In this document: positions 27,292 through 37,026 of the stretch, in pieces
Layout: each line of letters starts with the position of its first letter
Position numbering within the stretch: position 1 is the first letter of the stretch
DNA from: Dyadobacter chenwenxiniae
Lineage (GTDB): Bacteria > Bacteroidota > Bacteroidia > Cytophagales > Spirosomataceae
NCBI RefSeq assembly: GCF_022869785.1
Contig: NZ_CP094997.1
Span: 3,968,001 to 4,032,000 of the forward strand
Length of the DNA stretch: 64,000 bases
Direction of reading: 5' to 3'
The notes under the pieces: generated by a model
The model's database searches: none
What the model was told of the DNA's origin: nothing
The model's input: the letters and a program-made list of their open reading frames with translations, nothing else
Program-made: the position numbers and the translations under genes

Positions 27292-29055
27292 TTATTTCAA
27301 TCCAAGCTCCTCGCCGATTCCACTAACTTTCTCTTTCAAACTTGCGTAAACGCTGTCGAAATCTTCGTTTTTCTCCAATGCAGCGCGAACGCCCACGTAG
27401 AATTTGATTTTCGGCTCCGTTCCTGATGGGCGGCAGGTAAACTTCGTTCCGTCTTCGGTGAAGAATTGCAGCACATTAGAAGGCTCAATGCCCATTTCAC
27501 CGGATGGAATAGCATGTGTAGTTCCGCTGGTAAAATCAACAGTGCTTAATGCCTTGTAATCGTCCATTCTGATTACTGGAGAGCCAGCCAATGTTTTAGG
27601 TGGATTGGCACGGAAATCGGCCATCATTTGCTGGATTTCATCTGCTCCTGTTTTTCCCTTTTTAGTTAAAGAAATAAGCCCTTCGTAATAGAAACCAAAC
27701 TGTTTGTAGATCTCCATTAACATATCAAAAAGACTTAGTCCCTTATCTTTGGCATAAGCAGTTAACTCGGCGATCATGGCGCAGGAAGCAATGGCATCTT
27801 TGTCCCGAACGGCATCACCGATGAGGTAACCGTAACTTTCTTCGCCGCCGCCGATGAATTGCTCAATGCCTTCCTTTTCACGGATAACCTGCGCGATGTA
27901 TTTAAAACCGGTCAGCGTGTTATAACATTTTACGTCATAAGCCGCCGCCATCTTATCAATTAAGTCGGTAGTAACGATGGTTTTACAAACAAACTGGGTG
28001 CCGGTTAGCTTGCCCGCATCTTTCCAGGCATTTAGCAGATAATATATCAGGACGCTGGCTGTTTGGTTGCCATTTAAAAGCTGGATTTCGCCGTGATGGT
28101 TTTTCACCGCAATTCCAACGCGGTCAGCATCTGGATCCGTTCCTAAAACGAGATCTGCATCGATTTCCTTAGCTTTTTCAACGGCTTTGGACATGGCTTC
28201 GCTCTCTTCCGGATTTGGATAAACAACCGTCGGGAATTGTCCGTTGCCTTTGGGTTCAGCCTGCTCTTCGATCACAGTGACCGCCTCGAAGCCCATTTTA
28301 GCCAAAAGCGCGGGGACCAATGTTACACCTGTTCCGTGCAAAGGCGTATAAACAATTTTCAGGCCTTTCTGACGCTCCAAAGCTCCTTTCGAAATGGAAA
28401 GGGACAGAATATGATCCATGTATTTTTCGTCCACGTCCGCACCGATCTTAATGATCTTTGATGCATCCCCATCAAATTTCACTTCATCAATGGATGCGAT
28501 CGCATTCACCTCATTGATAATGTTGACATCGTGCGGCGCAACCACCTGAGAACCATCATCCCAATACGCTTTATAGCCGTTATATTCTTTTGGATTATGT
28601 GAAGCCGTTACAACCACACCGCTTTTGCAGCCGAGCAAACGGATAGCGAACGAAAGCTCAGGTGTAGGACGAAGCGCTTCAAATAGGTAAACAGTGATGC
28701 CGTTTGCAGAAAAAATGTCAGCTATAATCTTGGCAAATTCATCCGATTTAATGCGACTGTCGTAAGCAATAGCCACTTTTATCTCTTCGCCTGGGAAAGC
28801 CTGATTCAAATAATTGGCCAAACCCTGCGTCGCAGTGCCGACTGTGTAGCGGTTCATGCGGTTGGAACCTATACCGATAAGGCCCCGCAGCCCTCCCGTT
28901 CCGAATTCCAGGTCTTTATAAAATGCGTCTGTCAGTTCAGTATCGTTTCCTTCATCGATTAGTTGTTGAATGGATTGTTTGGTATCGATATCATAATCAC
29001 CGTTGAGCCAGCTGCTTACTTTGGTCATTACACTGGGTTCCAATTTTGCAGTCAT
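27292..29055 (-). CDS. Phosphoglucomutase/phosphomannomutase family phosphosugar mutase
   Basis: 587 residues, interconverting sugar 1- and 6-phosphates. All four signature loops are visible: the phosphoserine loop VVVTASHNPKEYNG (Ser152), the Mg loop GTDPDADRVGIAV, the sugar-specificity loop GGEESYGYL and the phosphate-binding CRPSGTEPKIKFYV. The length fits the long bacterial/eukaryotic PGM2-like branch. It lies 49 bases downstream of the glucosidase on the same strand, consistent with feeding released glucose into glycolysis or storage. Confidence 0.95.
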   Translation of the reverse strand: MTAKLEPSVMTKVSSWLNGDYDIDTKQSIQQLIDEGNDTELTDAFYKDLEFGTGGLRGLIGIGSNRMNRYTVGTATQGLANYLNQAFPGEEIKVAIAYDSRIKSDEFAKIIADIFSANGITVYLFEALRPTPELSFAIRLLGCKSGVVVTASHNPKEYNGYKAYWDDGSQVVAPHDVNIINEVNAIASIDEVKFDGDASKIIKIGADVDEKYMDHILSLSISKGALERQKGLKIVYTPLHGTGVTLVPALLAKMGFEAVTVIEEQAEPKGNGQFPTVVYPNPEESEAMSKAVEKAKEIDADLVLGTDPDADRVGIAVKNHHGEIQLLNGNQTASVLIYYLLNAWKDAGKLTGTQFVCKTIVTTDLIDKMAAAYDVKCYNTLTGFKYIAQVIREKEGIEQFIGGGEESYGYLIGDAVRDKDAIASCAMIAELTAYAKDKGLSLFDMLMEIYKQFGFYYEGLISLTKKGKTGADEIQQMMADFRANPPKTLAGSPVIRMDDYKALSTVDFTSGTTHAIPSGEMGIEPSNVLQFFTEDGTKFTCRPSGTEPKIKFYVGVRAALEKNEDFDSVYASLKEKVSGIGEELGLK

Positions 29056-29104
29056 AATTTGATTAATGGAATTATTTGAAAAATATACGTTATGAATTGT
29101 TGAG

Positions 29105-31795
29105 TTACTTACTGATTTCCAACTCTTCTTTTTCGGGTTGCTTTGCAGTTTCCTTGGCGGTTTTGTGGATCAGCTCGGCAACCAGTCCCGTCCAGCCCGT
29201 CTGATGGCTCGCGCCGCAACCTCGGCCATTATCCCCATGGAAATATTCATAGAACAGAATATGTTCGTTGAAATTCGGGTCCTTCTGCATTTTCTGATCA
29301 ATCCCGTACACGGCCCTGTTTCCATCCGCATCCTTCTTAAAGATATCAATCAAGCGACATGCAATAGCCACGGCAGCTTCTTTAATCGTTGCTAAATTTC
29401 CGGAATTTGTTGGATATTCTACCATAAAATCCTCACCATAATAAGCGTGGAATTTCATGAGGGAGTCAAAAATAAGGTAATTCAGCGGGAACCAGATTGG
29501 GCCGCGCCAGTTGGAATTCCCCCCCATAATGTCGGTAAGTGCTTCTGCCGGTGTATAATCTACCTGCAACACCTCGCCATTGATGTAGAATTTATAAGGA
29601 TTTTCCTCATGGTATTTAGACAGCGCCCTCACACCATAATCGGAAAGGAATTCATTTTCATCCAGCATTCGTTTCATGATCATTTTCATCCGGTGACCGC
29701 GCAGGATTGACAGCAACCTGTTCTCCCCTTTTCCGGACTCAAACCAGCGCGATATTAATCTCGCCAGATCGGGCCGGTTCGCCAGGACCCACTCGACGCG
29801 CCGCTTGAAAACAGGCATTTTATCCAGGTTCTGCGGATCGAGGATTTCCACGGCAAAAAGTGGAATAAGGCCAACTATCGACCTGACTTTCAACAGGATA
29901 CTTTGGCCATTCGGAATGTGGATCACATCATAGTAAAACTGATCTTCCTCATCCCAAAGACTTATGGAAGAATTTTTCCCACCAATGGACTCCATAGCAC
30001 CCGCAATGTGCAGGAAATGCTCGAAGAATTTGGACGCCATATCCTGGTAAACCGGATGTACGAGGGCGATCTCAACCGAAATGCGCAACATATTCAGTGT
30101 GTACATCGCCATCCAGCCCGTTGCGTCGGCTTGTTGCAGTTTTCCACCAAAAGGCATCGGGGTTGAACGGTCAAAAACGCCGATGTTATCCAGACCTAGG
30201 AACCCGCCACTGAAAATGTTGTTCCCCGTATCGTCCTTCTGATTTACCCACCACGTGAAGTTCAGAAGCAGCTTATGAAATATTTTTTCAAGAAATTCAA
30301 TGTCGCCTACGCCATTATTCTGCTCACGGTCAATCTCATATACTTTCCAAGTAGCCCAGCCATGAACCGGCGGATTGACGTCGGAGAAATTCCACTCGTA
30401 AGCCGGAATCTGCCCGTTCGGGTGCATATAATATTCCCGAAGCAGTATTTCGAGTTGTCTTTTGGCAAAATCCGCATCCACGCGTGCCAGCGGAACGCAG
30501 TGAAAAGCCAGATCCCAGGCCGCAAACCAGGGATACTCCCACTTATCGGGCATCGATATAATGTTGGCCGCATACAAATGCTTCCACCCGGAATTTCGGC
30601 CCCATTTCCGACCCTGATTAGGCCCTGGCTGAGCAGGATCGCCTTTCAGCCATTCATACACATTGTAATAATAAAATTGCTTGCTCCATAACATGCCTGC
30701 ATACGCCTGGCGCTGGATGGATCGCAAATCCGCATCTGCCACATCGCGCTGCAAATCGTCGTAGAATTCGTCCGCTTCTCTGATTCTTTTGGCAAAAAGA
30801 TCTTCAAACCCGCCAAATGGCTCTGATATAGAGTGATTCACAAACCTTAGCCTGAATGTCGTGCTTTCGCCAGCCTTAATGGTGCGCGTAAAGCGGGCCG
30901 AAGCCTTTGTGCCAATGCTGTTCGGGTTAACCGTAGTCGTCTTTTTATTGCTTACGATATAGTCGTTGATCCCGTCTTTCGGATAGGCCGTGTTATTTGC
31001 AGTGCCGTAGAGTTTTTTGAAGTTTGTTTCATTTTCACAAAACAGCAGTTCGTCTGCGCCGTCCAGATAAAGGTTGTATTTCCCATGTTTCCTGTGGGTA
31101 ACCTCTATCAAACGGTTCGAAATGCCGTTCATAATCGGCTTGTAATTGAAAGCCTCATATCCCCACGACCAGGTATTTCGGAACATGATCGTTGGCAGGA
31201 CGGTGATGGGAGCATCTTTGGCGCCGCGATTAAAAACCGTCACCTTCATCATAATGTCCTCCTCGTCCGCTTTGGCATGCTCAATAAAAATATCGAAATA
31301 TTCGTCATTCTCGAACACGCCCGTATCCATGATCTCATATTCCGGATCTTCCTTGCCCCGGCGGCCGTTTTCCTGGCGCAGCTTTTCGTAGGGAAATGGG
31401 TTTTGCGGATATTTATACAACATTTTGGTGTAGGAATGCGTCGGCGTGCTATCCAGGTAATAGTACATTTCCTTTACATCCTCCCCATGGTTAGACTCCC
31501 GGTTTGTGAGACCAAAAATCCTTTCTTTCAGAATTTTATCATTATGATTCCAAAATCCGAAAGAGAAGCATATATGTTGTTTATTGTCTGAAAATCCGCC
31601 AATGCCATCTTCGCCCCAGCGATAGGCCTTGGATAGCGCCATTTCATGCGTAATGTAATTCCAGGCGTCTCCGTTTCCGCTATAATCCTCACGAACCGTT
31701 CCCCACTGGCGTTCAGACAAATAAGGTCCCCACTTTTTCCATCCCGTATTCTCCTTCTGAAGGCTTAATCTTACTTTTTCAGCGCCGTGTGCCAT
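29105..31795 (-). CDS. GH63/MGH1-like glucosidase
   Basis: 896 residues with no signal peptide, so cytoplasmic. The N-terminal region (WGPYLSERQWGTVREDYS) is the diagnostic start of the bacterial GH63-like glucosidase group. The (alpha/alpha)6 catalytic part includes KWEYPWFAAWDLAFHCVPLA, GQIPAYEWNFSDVNPPVHGWA, GGNSNWRGPIWFPLNYLI and CGASHQTGWTG. It probably hydrolyses an alpha-glucoside such as a mannosylglucose-like or trehalose-type compound; the exact substrate is not determinable. It forms an operon with the downstream mutase. Confidence 0.9.
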   Translation of the reverse strand: MAHGAEKVRLSLQKENTGWKKWGPYLSERQWGTVREDYSGNGDAWNYITHEMALSKAYRWGEDGIGGFSDNKQHICFSFGFWNHNDKILKERIFGLTNRESNHGEDVKEMYYYLDSTPTHSYTKMLYKYPQNPFPYEKLRQENGRRGKEDPEYEIMDTGVFENDEYFDIFIEHAKADEEDIMMKVTVFNRGAKDAPITVLPTIMFRNTWSWGYEAFNYKPIMNGISNRLIEVTHRKHGKYNLYLDGADELLFCENETNFKKLYGTANNTAYPKDGINDYIVSNKKTTTVNPNSIGTKASARFTRTIKAGESTTFRLRFVNHSISEPFGGFEDLFAKRIREADEFYDDLQRDVADADLRSIQRQAYAGMLWSKQFYYYNVYEWLKGDPAQPGPNQGRKWGRNSGWKHLYAANIISMPDKWEYPWFAAWDLAFHCVPLARVDADFAKRQLEILLREYYMHPNGQIPAYEWNFSDVNPPVHGWATWKVYEIDREQNNGVGDIEFLEKIFHKLLLNFTWWVNQKDDTGNNIFSGGFLGLDNIGVFDRSTPMPFGGKLQQADATGWMAMYTLNMLRISVEIALVHPVYQDMASKFFEHFLHIAGAMESIGGKNSSISLWDEEDQFYYDVIHIPNGQSILLKVRSIVGLIPLFAVEILDPQNLDKMPVFKRRVEWVLANRPDLARLISRWFESGKGENRLLSILRGHRMKMIMKRMLDENEFLSDYGVRALSKYHEENPYKFYINGEVLQVDYTPAEALTDIMGGNSNWRGPIWFPLNYLIFDSLMKFHAYYGEDFMVEYPTNSGNLATIKEAAVAIACRLIDIFKKDADGNRAVYGIDQKMQKDPNFNEHILFYEYFHGDNGRGCGASHQTGWTGLVAELIHKTAKETAKQPEKEELEISK

Positions 31796-31884
31796 TAATG
31801 TTATATTTTTCTAAAAGGAATGAAATCTCAAGTGTAAAGCTAAATAGTTAATCAGGAAAATAGGAAGGATCGGTAAATTTCAGG

Positions 31885-33594
31885 TCAAACTTCCAGCGAT
31901 TCCAACTGATTGTGAACCTTTACTTCAAAGCTTACTTCGCCTGCATAAAATGCCGTGGTGGCAGCAGCTTTTTCAGATGTTTCGGTCAGTAAGGGATGGC
32001 GTTCGGTATGCAATAATGCTTCCACGTCGGCAACATATTCCTTAAACATCAGCGGGTTGGTCAACACATAATATTTCCCATCCGTTGCATGCAAAACCGG
32101 AACAGGTTTCACTTCTCCGGCTGCATTCAACTTTCCATATTCTACCCTTGCGGCAGCGTATTCCTCGTCTGTCGAAGCAAAAACAAAGTATTTCAAAGGC
32201 TTGCTTTTTTCCTTCTGCGCTGTAATCTTTTCATCCAGACTATCCAGCAAACTTCTCAGTTGCCAGGTATTTTTTCCTGAGCGAATCCTTTCCCGGATCG
32301 ACTGCCTAACCAAATAAGTGAGTGCTTGAGTAACATTCAGCCCAATTTCAGCCATCTGTTTAAAAATGAACGATGTAGGCGACATGCCCGGGATTGTATT
32401 AGGGTCATGCAGTAGAATTGTGCCATCCGGAGTCAGGAATCCGTCAATGCGCACGCAAACATTAATGCCTAGTTGCTCAAAAACGGTGGCAATTACTTTT
32501 TGAATTTCCTGGTTCTTTTCAAGCGTTGTATCAACAGGAATGCGTTTGCGACTGGCGCCAGGCTTATATTTTGCATTAAAATCAAAAACCTGGACCATTT
32601 TTATTACTTCGCTGGGAGGCAAAGCCAGTGGTTTACCATCATCAAATTGAATGCATCCACAAGAGAATTCCTGTCCATTCACAAATTCTTCAATCAAAAC
32701 CTGGTCTTCACCGTTTGAACTGCTTAATAATGCATGATCATTCCCCTCTGAGAAAAAACTGTCAAGTGTTGCGATCAGTTTGGCGGGATGGTAAATTGTC
32801 TCACCCTTCAAAATTACCGGAAAGCCTATTCCTTCGTCAAGATTAGCCACTTTTTGTGCCCAAGCTTGTTTTTCGGAGCCATCCAGCGCATTCCAGGTCG
32901 TGCTATCCAGCTCAACCTGAAAAAAGCATTGGTTAACCGCAGATATAAATTCTTCCAAAGAATCATCTTTTACGATTGCAACGCCGATCGAAGATCCCTG
33001 ATGCGGCGCTTTGATCACCAATGGAAGGCCTAAATGCTTTTTAAGAACCTGGAAAAGAATGGAATATTCCTGCGGGACCCACTGATCATAACGAAGCGTC
33101 CAGCTTTTCTTCTGCTGTCCGTTCACCAGCGCGATCATCTCATTTTGCAGGATTTTATCAATGCCTACGGCAGATCCCATTAACCCGGGGCCGCTGTATG
33201 GAATTTTATACCATTCCAATAAACCCTGGATTGCACCATCCTCACAATCGGGCCCATGCATGGCCAGAAATGCGAAATCAAAATAATCTTTGAATTGATC
33301 GGGAGATAATAGTGCCCCGATTTCGGACGGAATGGGCTGGCTGGCGAGCTCAGGGTAAGATTCAATGTAGGTTGAAAAGCCCGTCTGATGAATGTGTCTA
33401 GGCGGGTAAAATTCCCGGATTTCACCCGAATACATGAGTGCTTTTTCAAGCAGGATGAAGCGGCCGAAACTATCAACAAAGACCGGAACTGGCTCAAAAA
33501 GTGATTTATCCAGATATTCAAAAGCAGTTTTTCCACCAGCAAATGAAATTTCCCGTTCCCGGGACGGTCCTCCGAAAAATATTCCGATGCGCAT
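31885..33594 (-). CDS. D-alanine-D-alanine ligase family ATP-grasp protein, long form
   Basis: 569 residues. It begins RIGIFFGGPSREREISFAGG, the Ddl N-terminal motif, then IPYSGPGLMGSAVGIDKI and ATP-grasp segments (PLVIKAPHQGSSIGVAIV, VLIEEFVNGQEFSCGCIQ, RIDGFLTPDGTILLHDPNTIPGMSPTSF). The catalytic fold is therefore that of Ddl, but about 200 residues longer than usual: there is an internal insertion around residues 190-270 and a C-terminal extension of about 130. It may be a paralogue with a different amino-acid or dipeptide substrate rather than the cell-wall Ddl. It is monocistronic. Confidence 0.85.
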   Translation of the reverse strand: MRIGIFFGGPSREREISFAGGKTAFEYLDKSLFEPVPVFVDSFGRFILLEKALMYSGEIREFYPPRHIHQTGFSTYIESYPELASQPIPSEIGALLSPDQFKDYFDFAFLAMHGPDCEDGAIQGLLEWYKIPYSGPGLMGSAVGIDKILQNEMIALVNGQQKKSWTLRYDQWVPQEYSILFQVLKKHLGLPLVIKAPHQGSSIGVAIVKDDSLEEFISAVNQCFFQVELDSTTWNALDGSEKQAWAQKVANLDEGIGFPVILKGETIYHPAKLIATLDSFFSEGNDHALLSSSNGEDQVLIEEFVNGQEFSCGCIQFDDGKPLALPPSEVIKMVQVFDFNAKYKPGASRKRIPVDTTLEKNQEIQKVIATVFEQLGINVCVRIDGFLTPDGTILLHDPNTIPGMSPTSFIFKQMAEIGLNVTQALTYLVRQSIRERIRSGKNTWQLRSLLDSLDEKITAQKEKSKPLKYFVFASTDEEYAAARVEYGKLNAAGEVKPVPVLHATDGKYYVLTNPLMFKEYVADVEALLHTERHPLLTETSEKAAATTAFYAGEVSFEVKVHNQLESLEV

Positions 33595-33693
33595 ATTTAA
33601 TAATCAGGTAAAATCTTCTAAATCTTACGCGCAATATAACGCACTAATCGGGACGAATCAATTTCTGGCCAAAATGCAGGAGAATTTTAAATA

Positions 33694-33728
33694 AAAAAGC
33701 GGCTTCTCGATCAGAAAAGCCGCTTTTT
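33694..33728 (-). terminator. Terminator after the NifU-like gene
   Basis: AAAAAGCGGCTT / AAGCCGCTTTTT perfect 12-base-pair stem with an 11-base loop, U-rich in both directions. It follows the leftward NifU-like stop at 33761 by 33 bases. Confidence 0.88.
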
Positions 33729-33760
33729 ACAAGTAAATACAGTTATGAAAACGACCAGTT

Positions 33761-34018
33761 TCAGGCCAATTCAGCTACGTTGACGGCAACCACTTTGCTG
33801 ACGTGCGGGACAGCTTTGCGGATGGATTCTTCAAGACCGGCGCGGAAAGTCATTGCACTCATCGGGCAGCTTTGGCAAGAACCCTGCAATTCCAATTTAA
33901 CGACCAGATCATCAGTCAATTCCACAAATTTCACATCTCCTCCGTCTGCATGCAAGTAAGGCCGTACTGAATCCAGCGCTTGCTCAATGAGCTCTATTGT
34001 TTTTTCTTTTGAATCCAT
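33761..34018 (-). CDS. NifU-like Fe-S scaffold (C-terminal domain only)
   Basis: 85 residues, the stand-alone NifU C-terminal domain that assembles or carries a [4Fe-4S] cluster through the CxxC in GSCQSCPMS (Cys48, Cys51). HADGGDVKFVEL is the usual conserved start of the domain. It lies 67 bases after Mrp on the same strand. The pair makes an Fe-S cluster assembly/transfer unit. Confidence 0.95.
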   Translation of the reverse strand: MDSKEKTIELIEQALDSVRPYLHADGGDVKFVELTDDLVVKLELQGSCQSCPMSAMTFRAGLEESIRKAVPHVSKVVAVNVAELA

Positions 34019-34085
34019 TATTAAAAAATCTATTTGCTAAGATGCAAGAATATATTCAAAAAATCAAATCATTACCATTTAAGGC

Positions 34086-35192
34086 TTACACCTGGATTTC
34101 GACAGGCTGCGTTTTTTCTTTGGTTGCATTTCTAATGGCCACTTGCTGCGCCAACGACTCGGCCGCATCGCGGAATGCATTATTCACAATCGGGTTCACA
34201 TCCATTACAGCTGGCCGACCTTCGTCACCAGCTTCCCTGATGCCCTGAACTAGTGGGATTTGACCTAATAGTGGCACATTAAATTTATCAGCAAGCAATT
34301 GCCCCCCGCCCTTTCCGAAAATATAGTATTGATGATCAGGCAGTTCTTCCGGCGTAAACCAGGCCATGTTTTCAATCACACCCAGGATCGGCACATTGAT
34401 TTGCGGCTGCCTGAACATTTGCAAACCTTTGATAGCATCTGCAAGAGCCACTTTCTGAGGCGTTGTAACAATAACAGCGCCCGTAACCGGCACCGTTTGC
34501 ACCAATGTCAGGTGAATGTCGCTGGTGCCAGGGGGAAGGTCGATCAGAAGATAGTCCAAATCACCCCAGTCCGTATCCGCAAAAAACTGTTTCAATGCCT
34601 GACTAGCCATAGGGCCGCGCCAGACTACGGCACTGTCGGGTGGTGTCAGAAAGCCGATGGAGATCATTTTGATTCCATACTGGCGGATTGGATTTATATA
34701 GTTTTTACCGTCTTTCGGCGTGATAGTAGGCTGCATATTTTCAGCACCAAACATCACCGGGATCGAGGGGCCGGAAATGTCCGCATCAATAATGCCCACT
34801 TTGGCGCCCGAGCGGTGCAGCGCCATCGCTAGATTCGCAGTAACCGTAGATTTGCCGACGCCGCCCTTTCCGGAAGAAATAGCGATCACATTCTTCACGC
34901 CCGGAATAATCGGCCCCGACTGACGCGTGGAAGTAACATTGGCAGTGAGCTTGATAACAACCTCAACATCCGGGCTCAAATGCTCATGAATGGCCGCCTC
35001 GCAGTTCCTGCGGATCAGCTCTTTCAAAGGGCAGGCAGGCGTGGTCAAAACAACTGTAAACCTCACCTGATTGACCCCAATCTCAATGTCCTGAATCATA
35101 CCCAGTGACACCAGGTCTTTTTTCAAGTCCGGCTCTTCGACAGTGCTGAGCGCCTGTAAAACTTTTTCCTTATTAATTGTAAATTCTCCCAT
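34086..35192 (-). CDS. Mrp/NBP35-type Fe-S cluster carrier ATPase
   Basis: 368 residues. The N-terminal MIP18 (DUF59) domain contains TTPACPLKELIRRNCE. The P-loop ATPase has the deviant Walker A SSGKGGVGKSTVTANLA and LLIDLPPGTSDIHL. The C-terminal part has NMAWFTPEELPDHQYYIFGKGGG where many Mrp proteins carry a CxxC for a bridging cluster; none is present here. Bacteroidota homologues often show this variant. It supplies clusters to apo-proteins together with NifU-like 33761-34018. Confidence 0.95.
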   Translation of the reverse strand: MGEFTINKEKVLQALSTVEEPDLKKDLVSLGMIQDIEIGVNQVRFTVVLTTPACPLKELIRRNCEAAIHEHLSPDVEVVIKLTANVTSTRQSGPIIPGVKNVIAISSGKGGVGKSTVTANLAMALHRSGAKVGIIDADISGPSIPVMFGAENMQPTITPKDGKNYINPIRQYGIKMISIGFLTPPDSAVVWRGPMASQALKQFFADTDWGDLDYLLIDLPPGTSDIHLTLVQTVPVTGAVIVTTPQKVALADAIKGLQMFRQPQINVPILGVIENMAWFTPEELPDHQYYIFGKGGGQLLADKFNVPLLGQIPLVQGIREAGDEGRPAVMDVNPIVNNAFRDAAESLAQQVAIRNATKEKTQPVEIQV

Positions 35193-35299
35193 TATACTGG
35201 TTAAGACCTCGTGAACTGATTGTTGGACGAAGCCCTGGAACTTTAAAATTGCTATTCTTTTACTCTGGTATAATGCAACACGAATTCACCTTAATGAGT

Positions 35300-36304
35300 T
35301 TATCCCGCATCTGAAAATTCACGGATTTTGTCTTCAACTTCCGCAATTTCTTTGGCGACGTCAATTTTTGAGGAAAGCGTGACTAATTTGGCCAGCACAT
35401 TTTTAAGCAATTTCTGATAACTTTCTGTAACACCATGCAAAGGCCTGTGCAGCATCATTTGCCGGATAGCGTCCCATTCTTTCATGAGATTGAACGCGTC
35501 AGCATCAAAGTAAGTTTTGGAAAATACATTGAAAATGTAGTCCTCGGCAACCCTGTTCGGATGGATCAGATCTTCTTCATAAAACCGGTAATCCCGCAGC
35601 TCATCCACCATGATTTCGTAGGAAGGAAAATATTCAACCTGCCTATATTTTTCCGATAAGCGGTGACAAACCAGCCGCAATGTGGACTTGCTAACCTGGT
35701 TTAGAGGCAGTGTGTCTCGCGTATGCCTAACGGGGCTTACGGTTAATATAATCCTGAGATTTCTGCGGAACACTTGTAGTTTCTGAATCAACTGGTCATA
35801 CGCGATCATGATCTGATCCGGATGCAGCAATTCTTTCACAAATTGATCGGCCGGAACCTTATGGCAATTTCCCACGATTTGATTTGTTGGCTTATGCCTG
35901 TAAGCAAATGCGGTCCCGAATGTAATGACCAAAACATCTGCCTCTTGCAGAAACGCTTTCGCAGTCGACGACTTCTCCACCAACACTGCTTGCAAATGTG
36001 CCTGATCATGACCATATAATGACGAATGGAAATCGTGATGAAGCCATATTTTGTCGGAATTCTCAAAAAACAACGCTTGATTCGGCTGCTTACTTTCCAG
36101 CGTCGCATCCAGAATCTTCGCAATAGCAAGCGGATTAAAGGCAGTCCCAAAATTATTGTTGAGAACCGGAAATTTATACGCAGCAAGCTGACTACCAAGC
36201 ACATCTGCAAAACACGATCCAATCGTTGCAATCCTGGAATGACGGCTGATTTTCCAATCCGACGAAGCAATTCCGACCTCCGTACTGAGCTTAATTTCCC
36301 TCAT
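35300..36304 (-). CDS. GSCFA-domain protein (SGNH-like hydrolase fold)
   Basis: 334 residues, cytoplasmic. The name motif GSCFA is at residues 29-33 (IGSCFADVLG), followed by NNFGTAFNPLAIAKIL, VITFGTAFAYR and TVSPVRH, matching the GSCFA family of SGNH-like esterases (block I Ser30). Its substrate is not known. The block V-like LIHPNRVAEDYIF holds the candidate catalytic Asp/His region. It lies 107 bases upstream of mrp, possibly cotranscribed. Confidence 0.93.
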   Translation of the reverse strand: MREIKLSTEVGIASSDWKISRHSRIATIGSCFADVLGSQLAAYKFPVLNNNFGTAFNPLAIAKILDATLESKQPNQALFFENSDKIWLHHDFHSSLYGHDQAHLQAVLVEKSSTAKAFLQEADVLVITFGTAFAYRHKPTNQIVGNCHKVPADQFVKELLHPDQIMIAYDQLIQKLQVFRRNLRIILTVSPVRHTRDTLPLNQVSKSTLRLVCHRLSEKYRQVEYFPSYEIMVDELRDYRFYEEDLIHPNRVAEDYIFNVFSKTYFDADAFNLMKEWDAIRQMMLHRPLHGVTESYQKLLKNVLAKLVTLSSKIDVAKEIAEVEDKIREFSDAG

Positions 36305-36427
36305 TCATTTGTTAGATATCTCTGCTGCAAAATTACGAGTATTTGGTCAGTTTCTAGCTAGTGTCGTGTTTTCAAAAATTGGCAAAAAGGATTATGTTTG
36401 GAAATCAATTCACACGCTATAATTACC

Positions 36428-36865
36428 ATGGACATAAAGCCTTACCCCTTTTCGGTATTTAGTGCTAATTTTCGATACGAATTTGTTAGTATCAGCTCAA
36501 CCAAAATAGTACAGAAAGTTGTTCTCTTTGTCGGAACCGGAGCTTCGGGCACCTTTAATCTAGCTCTTTTGGATGTTTTGCAGGATGGAAGTCTGTGCGA
36601 TCTTGTCGAAACGAGAAATGGAGATTTCAAAAAAGTCTTAGCCACAGTTTTCCAAATTATTCATCATTTCTTCAAGAGAAACCCAGATTGCGTCGTTATG
36701 TTTCTTGGAAGTGACGAACGAAGGCACAGGATGTATCGAATTGTTATTAATAGAGAAATGCATGAAATCTCCAAGTTCTTCATTATATCAGGGGTGATCG
36801 GCGACTTTTCAGAATATTTCCAACCAAATACAGATTATGACTACTATTTAATCGAAAAGCTATGA
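36428..36865 (+). CDS. DUF6934 family protein
   Basis: 145 residues from MDIKPYPFSVFSANFRYEFV, a small soluble protein recalling the DUF6934 group seen widely in Bacteroidota. Two beta-rich halves are joined by VFQIIHHFFKRNPDCVVMFLGSDERRHRMYRIVI. The ATG at 36428 is preferred to an upstream TTG at 36398. Its stop overlaps the ATG of a 54-residue ORF (ATGA), so the two are translated together. The local DNA is more AT-rich than the neighbours. Function unknown; the layout is toxin-antitoxin-like. Confidence 0.75.
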   Translation: MDIKPYPFSVFSANFRYEFVSISSTKIVQKVVLFVGTGASGTFNLALLDVLQDGSLCDLVETRNGDFKKVLATVFQIIHHFFKRNPDCVVMFLGSDERRHRMYRIVINREMHEISKFFIISGVIGDFSEYFQPNTDYDYYLIEKL

Positions 36866-37026
36866 AAACAGAATTTAAATTGGTTGTTCTCAATGATGTA
36901 ACCAACCATCCTATTGTTCAAAAAAAACTCGCCCGGGCAAATGAATTGCTTAGCAAAACTGATCTATCTCCAATTTACGAAAGGAGAAAACAAAGGGAAG
37001 AAGCTAAGAAAAGCTCAGGAATATGA
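36862..37026 (+). CDS. Small 54-residue protein coupled to DUF6934
   Basis: ATG at 36862 overlaps the DUF6934 stop by 4 bases and the TGA at 37024-37026 overlaps the next ATG (37023). The sequence starts MKTEFKLVVLNDVTNHPIVQ, continues with KKLARANELLSK, and ends in a highly charged tail (YERRKQREEAKKSS). It is a short, basic, helical protein with no membrane segment. It may be the partner of DUF6934, comparable to antitoxins, but that is inference. Confidence 0.65.
   Translation: MKTEFKLVVLNDVTNHPIVQKKLARANELLSKTDLSPIYERRKQREEAKKSSGI

Noticed and set aside
36398..36427. TTG start for DUF6934
   Set aside because: The ATG at 36428 begins the conserved-looking sequence and needs no rare start.
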